The notes below the pieces were generated by a model. That model did no database searches. It was not told the DNA's origin and worked only from the letters and a program-made list of their open reading frames with translations. DNA of 64,000 bases from Erythrocercus mccallii (Eukaryota > Chordata > Aves > Passeriformes > Dicruridae): contig VZRG01000005.1 in the NCBI GenBank assembly GCA_013397435.1, positions 2,181,629-2,245,628 of the forward strand, written 5' to 3'. The position numbers and the translations under genes were made by a program. This document shows positions 61,501 through 64,000 of this stretch, one piece after another. Numbering within the stretch: position 1 is the stretch's first letter; every line of letters begins with the position of its first letter.

Positions 61501-63486
61501 CTTCCACTGGTACAATGACTGTGAATTGCAAAGAGAACATTCAGGAAATGTAATGACTTAAATCTGGAGAATACCAGCTCTGTTTCCATATCTGGGTTTT
61601 CATGAGCATGCTCATTTGTAAGCTCTGGCTTTCCTGCAGGGATACAGAAGAACAAAGCTGGTTTTGAGAAGCAGATCTGCTGAAGCTGTCTGCACACCCT
61701 GAAGACCTCCTCGCTGCCTCTGCAGCTCATGCCCCTCACATGCCCCTCATTATCCTTCTGTCCACATCCTCTCCACATATCCACAGACCTCGTGCTTTAC
61801 CAAAATGTGTCAGCTCCCAGTGTTTTCAGCTGCCCTAGGACCATTCCTGCCACAGCAAACATCCTCATTTATGAGCAGATGCCTACCTCCACCTTCCTCT
61901 TCTCTAAAGGGATGTATGAATTCTGCTAACCCATCAGCCCCATTCTCCCAGAAGGGAGATCCATCTCCTATGAAATGGGACATCCCTTGGGACAGCCAAT
62001 ATTGCCTTTTCCTTTCCCAAAGACTGACAAAGTTTCAGTGCTCAAAGGCAGGAGAAGGACTCACCTAACCTTTTATTGAGAGCCCATGAGAGCAACACAT
62101 GTGAAACACTTTGCCCCTAAGGGAAGACTGGAGAAACATCTACACATTTCCTCCGGTGCATGCACAAGAAGGCAGAAGTCTGAAGGCTGCTGCTAAATTT
62201 GTCAAAGGATGTATTTTCCAAAGTACTTGTAACTCAGGCAGATTTTCCAGATTTTATTTGCAAATTATTTGAAAATCCACCTCTACGCAAAAGAGTAAGT
62301 GCTGCAACTGTGCCAGGGACCTGCTGCATCTGCACCAGTCACTTACTACCTTCTCCAAGTGCCAAAAAAATCATAATTCTCAGCAGCTCCATCGTGCACG
62401 ACACACTAGGTTGGTCTGAATCTTCCCAGCATCATAAGAAAAATGCTCCCTTGAGTCATCCAGAGCTGAGGGGCTTCAGGAGGAAACCAAGGGGCAGCTC
62501 AGAGAAACTGCTGCTAGTGGAGCTTCTTGGTGTAGCCAATGTTTTTCTGGGAAGGTGGGAAGAATAAATAGCAGGTGCTTCTAGGAGGGAAAAATGCTAG
62601 TGGGGAGTTTGCTTTGAAAATATTGTGTAGCTCCACCCGAAAGCAACATATCATGGCAGGGGAAATACAGGAGGTAGCTGAGGTCTTGCAGCAGATTCTG
62701 AGCATCAGCTGCCCCGTGGTTGCCTCAGTGGCTCAGCAGAGCAGGGATCTGTGCTTTGTAGGTCACAGAGCAGGATGAGGCCCCAGGCACCACATGGGGC
62801 TCAAATGGACTGAATTTCCACAGCTTCCACAAAGGATATTGCAGTTAGAAATCATCCTAGTCCACACAGTCCAAGGCAATCATTGTAATAATATATTTGT
62901 AATCATCAGCTACACAGGGAAAGTTTTCCTTTCTTGAGCCATACCTCATGGAAACTCCTTATCCAAGGAAAGGGTGAGAGTTTCTCATCAGAAATTACAG
63001 GAATTCAAAGAAAGGGTGACAGTCCTTCCATGTGCAACTGAAGGTCTCTTGTGACTCCCAAGAGGTGATACTGCAAAAAAGGATTCAGAGAAGAGTCAGT
63101 GTAATTCCAAGTTTACTTTGTGCTGTCACCAGCCACTTGAAAGAGTTCAGTGCTAGACCAGTGTTGGAAGTGAAGGATATGGAAAGATAATGCTGCAGGG
63201 GAAAATGAAGTTCTTTGCCATGAAGGTTGCTGTGGGGAGATGGAGGCTATGGCCACCCGTGTGAGGAGTGTGCCTCAAAATTAAGAGAGGTGAGAAACAA
63301 TTGGTGAGAACATGTGGATTTGAAGATGGTTTGATAAAACACTGATTGGTGTCCAGGAACAGATACAAGGGAAGGATGTGACCTCATGGGGGTTGTCCCA
63401 CTGCCTTCACATCCCTTTGGATGAGATCTATGACATCCTCATTCGCAAGGAAAAAGAATATGGAGGGCTGTGACAGAACTGTAGCA
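58506..63486. other. Noncoding stretch, no gene recognised
   Basis: No supported gene or identified transposon. An enhancer-like block lies at 59815-60015. Frames up to 129 codons (61395-61784, minus) show no family resemblance. GGAGGAGGAGGAG occurs near 60050. Confidence 0.5.
59815..60015. promoter_or_regulatory. Candidate conserved noncoding element
   Basis: Non-repetitive block with developmental-type words close together: CCTTAATTGCATTTC (59823), TTTAAATCAATCAAACATCTG (PBX/HOX-like ATCAATCA plus an E-box-like CATCTG; near 59910-59930) and GCGGCTAATG (59930). Some CpG are retained. Inference only. Confidence 0.28.
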
Positions 63487-64000
63487 ATCATAGAATGATT
63501 TGGGTTGGAAGATCATCTAATCCAAGGACCCTGCAATGAGCCAGGACATCTTCAACTAGATTATGTTGCTCAGAGCCTCTCCTAGCCTGATCTTCAATCT
63601 TTCCAGGGATGGGGCATCCACAACCTCTCTAGGTAACCGTTTCCAGCATTTTACCACCCTCACTGTGAAAACTTCTTCCTTATATCTTATATAAACCAAC
63701 CCTCTTCTAATTAAAAGCCATTTCACCTTGTTCTGTCACTACAGACCCTTGTAAGAACTCCTTATCCAGCTCTCTTGTAAGATCCTTTTAGGAAGGCTGG
63801 AAGGCCTCCCCAGAGCCTTCTCTTCTTCAGGCTGAACAATCCCAGGTCTCTCCAAAGGAGAGGTGCTCCAGACCATCACCTTCATGGCCTCCTCTGACTC
63901 ACTCCAGCAGGTTCATGTCCTTCCTGAGCTGAGGACCCCAGAGTTGGATGCAGCACTCCAGGTGGGGTCTCACCAGAATGGAGTAAATGGACAGAATCAC
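63487..64000 (-). mobile_element. CR1 retrotransposon 3' region, cut by the window edge
   Basis: On the plus strand it begins with the reversed CR1 tail 'tcatagaatgatttgggttgg' and proceeds through 'gttgctcagagcctctcctagcctgatcttcaa', 'ggatggggcatccacaacctctct', 'ttaccaccctcactgtgaaaacttcttcc', 'accttgttctgtcactacagaccc', 'tcttcttcaggctgaacaatcccag' and 'ttggatgcagcactccaggtggggtctcacca'. All are standard avian CR1 blocks in order (each shown in part). At least 514 bases are present and the copy continues beyond base 64000, so it may be longer than the other copies. Confidence 0.97.

Noticed and set aside
1..64000. CRISPR arrays, operons, bacterial or phage systems
   Set aside because: No regular direct repeats with spacers, no bacterial gene density; the repeats are avian.

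Overview
The window looks like noncoding DNA from a bird. The decisive evidence is the repeat content. CR1 non-LTR retrotransposons are present in several age classes: young-looking copies with the typical avian 3' ends (an ATTCTATGATTCTATG-like tail), two strongly decayed copies of a type shared with other sauropsids, and a decayed reverse-transcriptase fragment. There is also one solo LTR resembling a widespread avian ERVL-type LTR. No SINEs or LINE-1 typical of mammals were seen. The CR1 3' variants and the LTR suggest Neoaves, possibly a passerine, but this is from memory of consensus sequences and was not tested.

Layout. Bases 1-450 are a CpG-rich block cut by the left edge, probably the margin of a CpG-island promoter; its strand and gene cannot be decided here. 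From 450 to 64000 I recognise no exon of a known protein and no tRNA, rRNA or known structured RNA. All open frames are short (the longest is 174 codons), use no convincing splice context and resemble no family I know, apart from fragments inside CR1. Most of the window is therefore best read as a very long intron or a gene desert next to the gene served by the CpG island.

Mobile elements, left to right: ancient CR1 (minus, about 9815-10224), CR1/L3-type reverse-transcriptase remnant (plus, about 12330-12990), CR1 (plus, 18875-19298), CR1 with internal deletion (minus, 22931-23255), ancient CR1 (plus, about 30465-30870), solo LTR (plus, 40848-41423), long CR1 copy (plus, 48795-49648), CR1 3' end (plus, 51608-51939), CR1 running off the right edge (minus, 63487-64000).

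Other structure. There is a near-perfect 23-bp hairpin at 7881-7937, two perfect 22-bp palindromes (27889-27910 and 43579-43600), several low-complexity tracts made almost only of G/T or A/C, a TG microsatellite, a CA-rich minisatellite and a GGGACA repeat. Several AT-rich or CpG-bearing blocks look like candidate cis-regulatory elements. The most striking has five TAATTA homeodomain cores in 68 bp at nearly regular 14-17 bp spacing (28794-28861). A CpG-dense block at 52620-52960 may be an orphan island or alternative promoter. I did not find a convincing new biological system; the strongest leads are the homeodomain cluster, the hairpin and the 52.6-kb CpG block.
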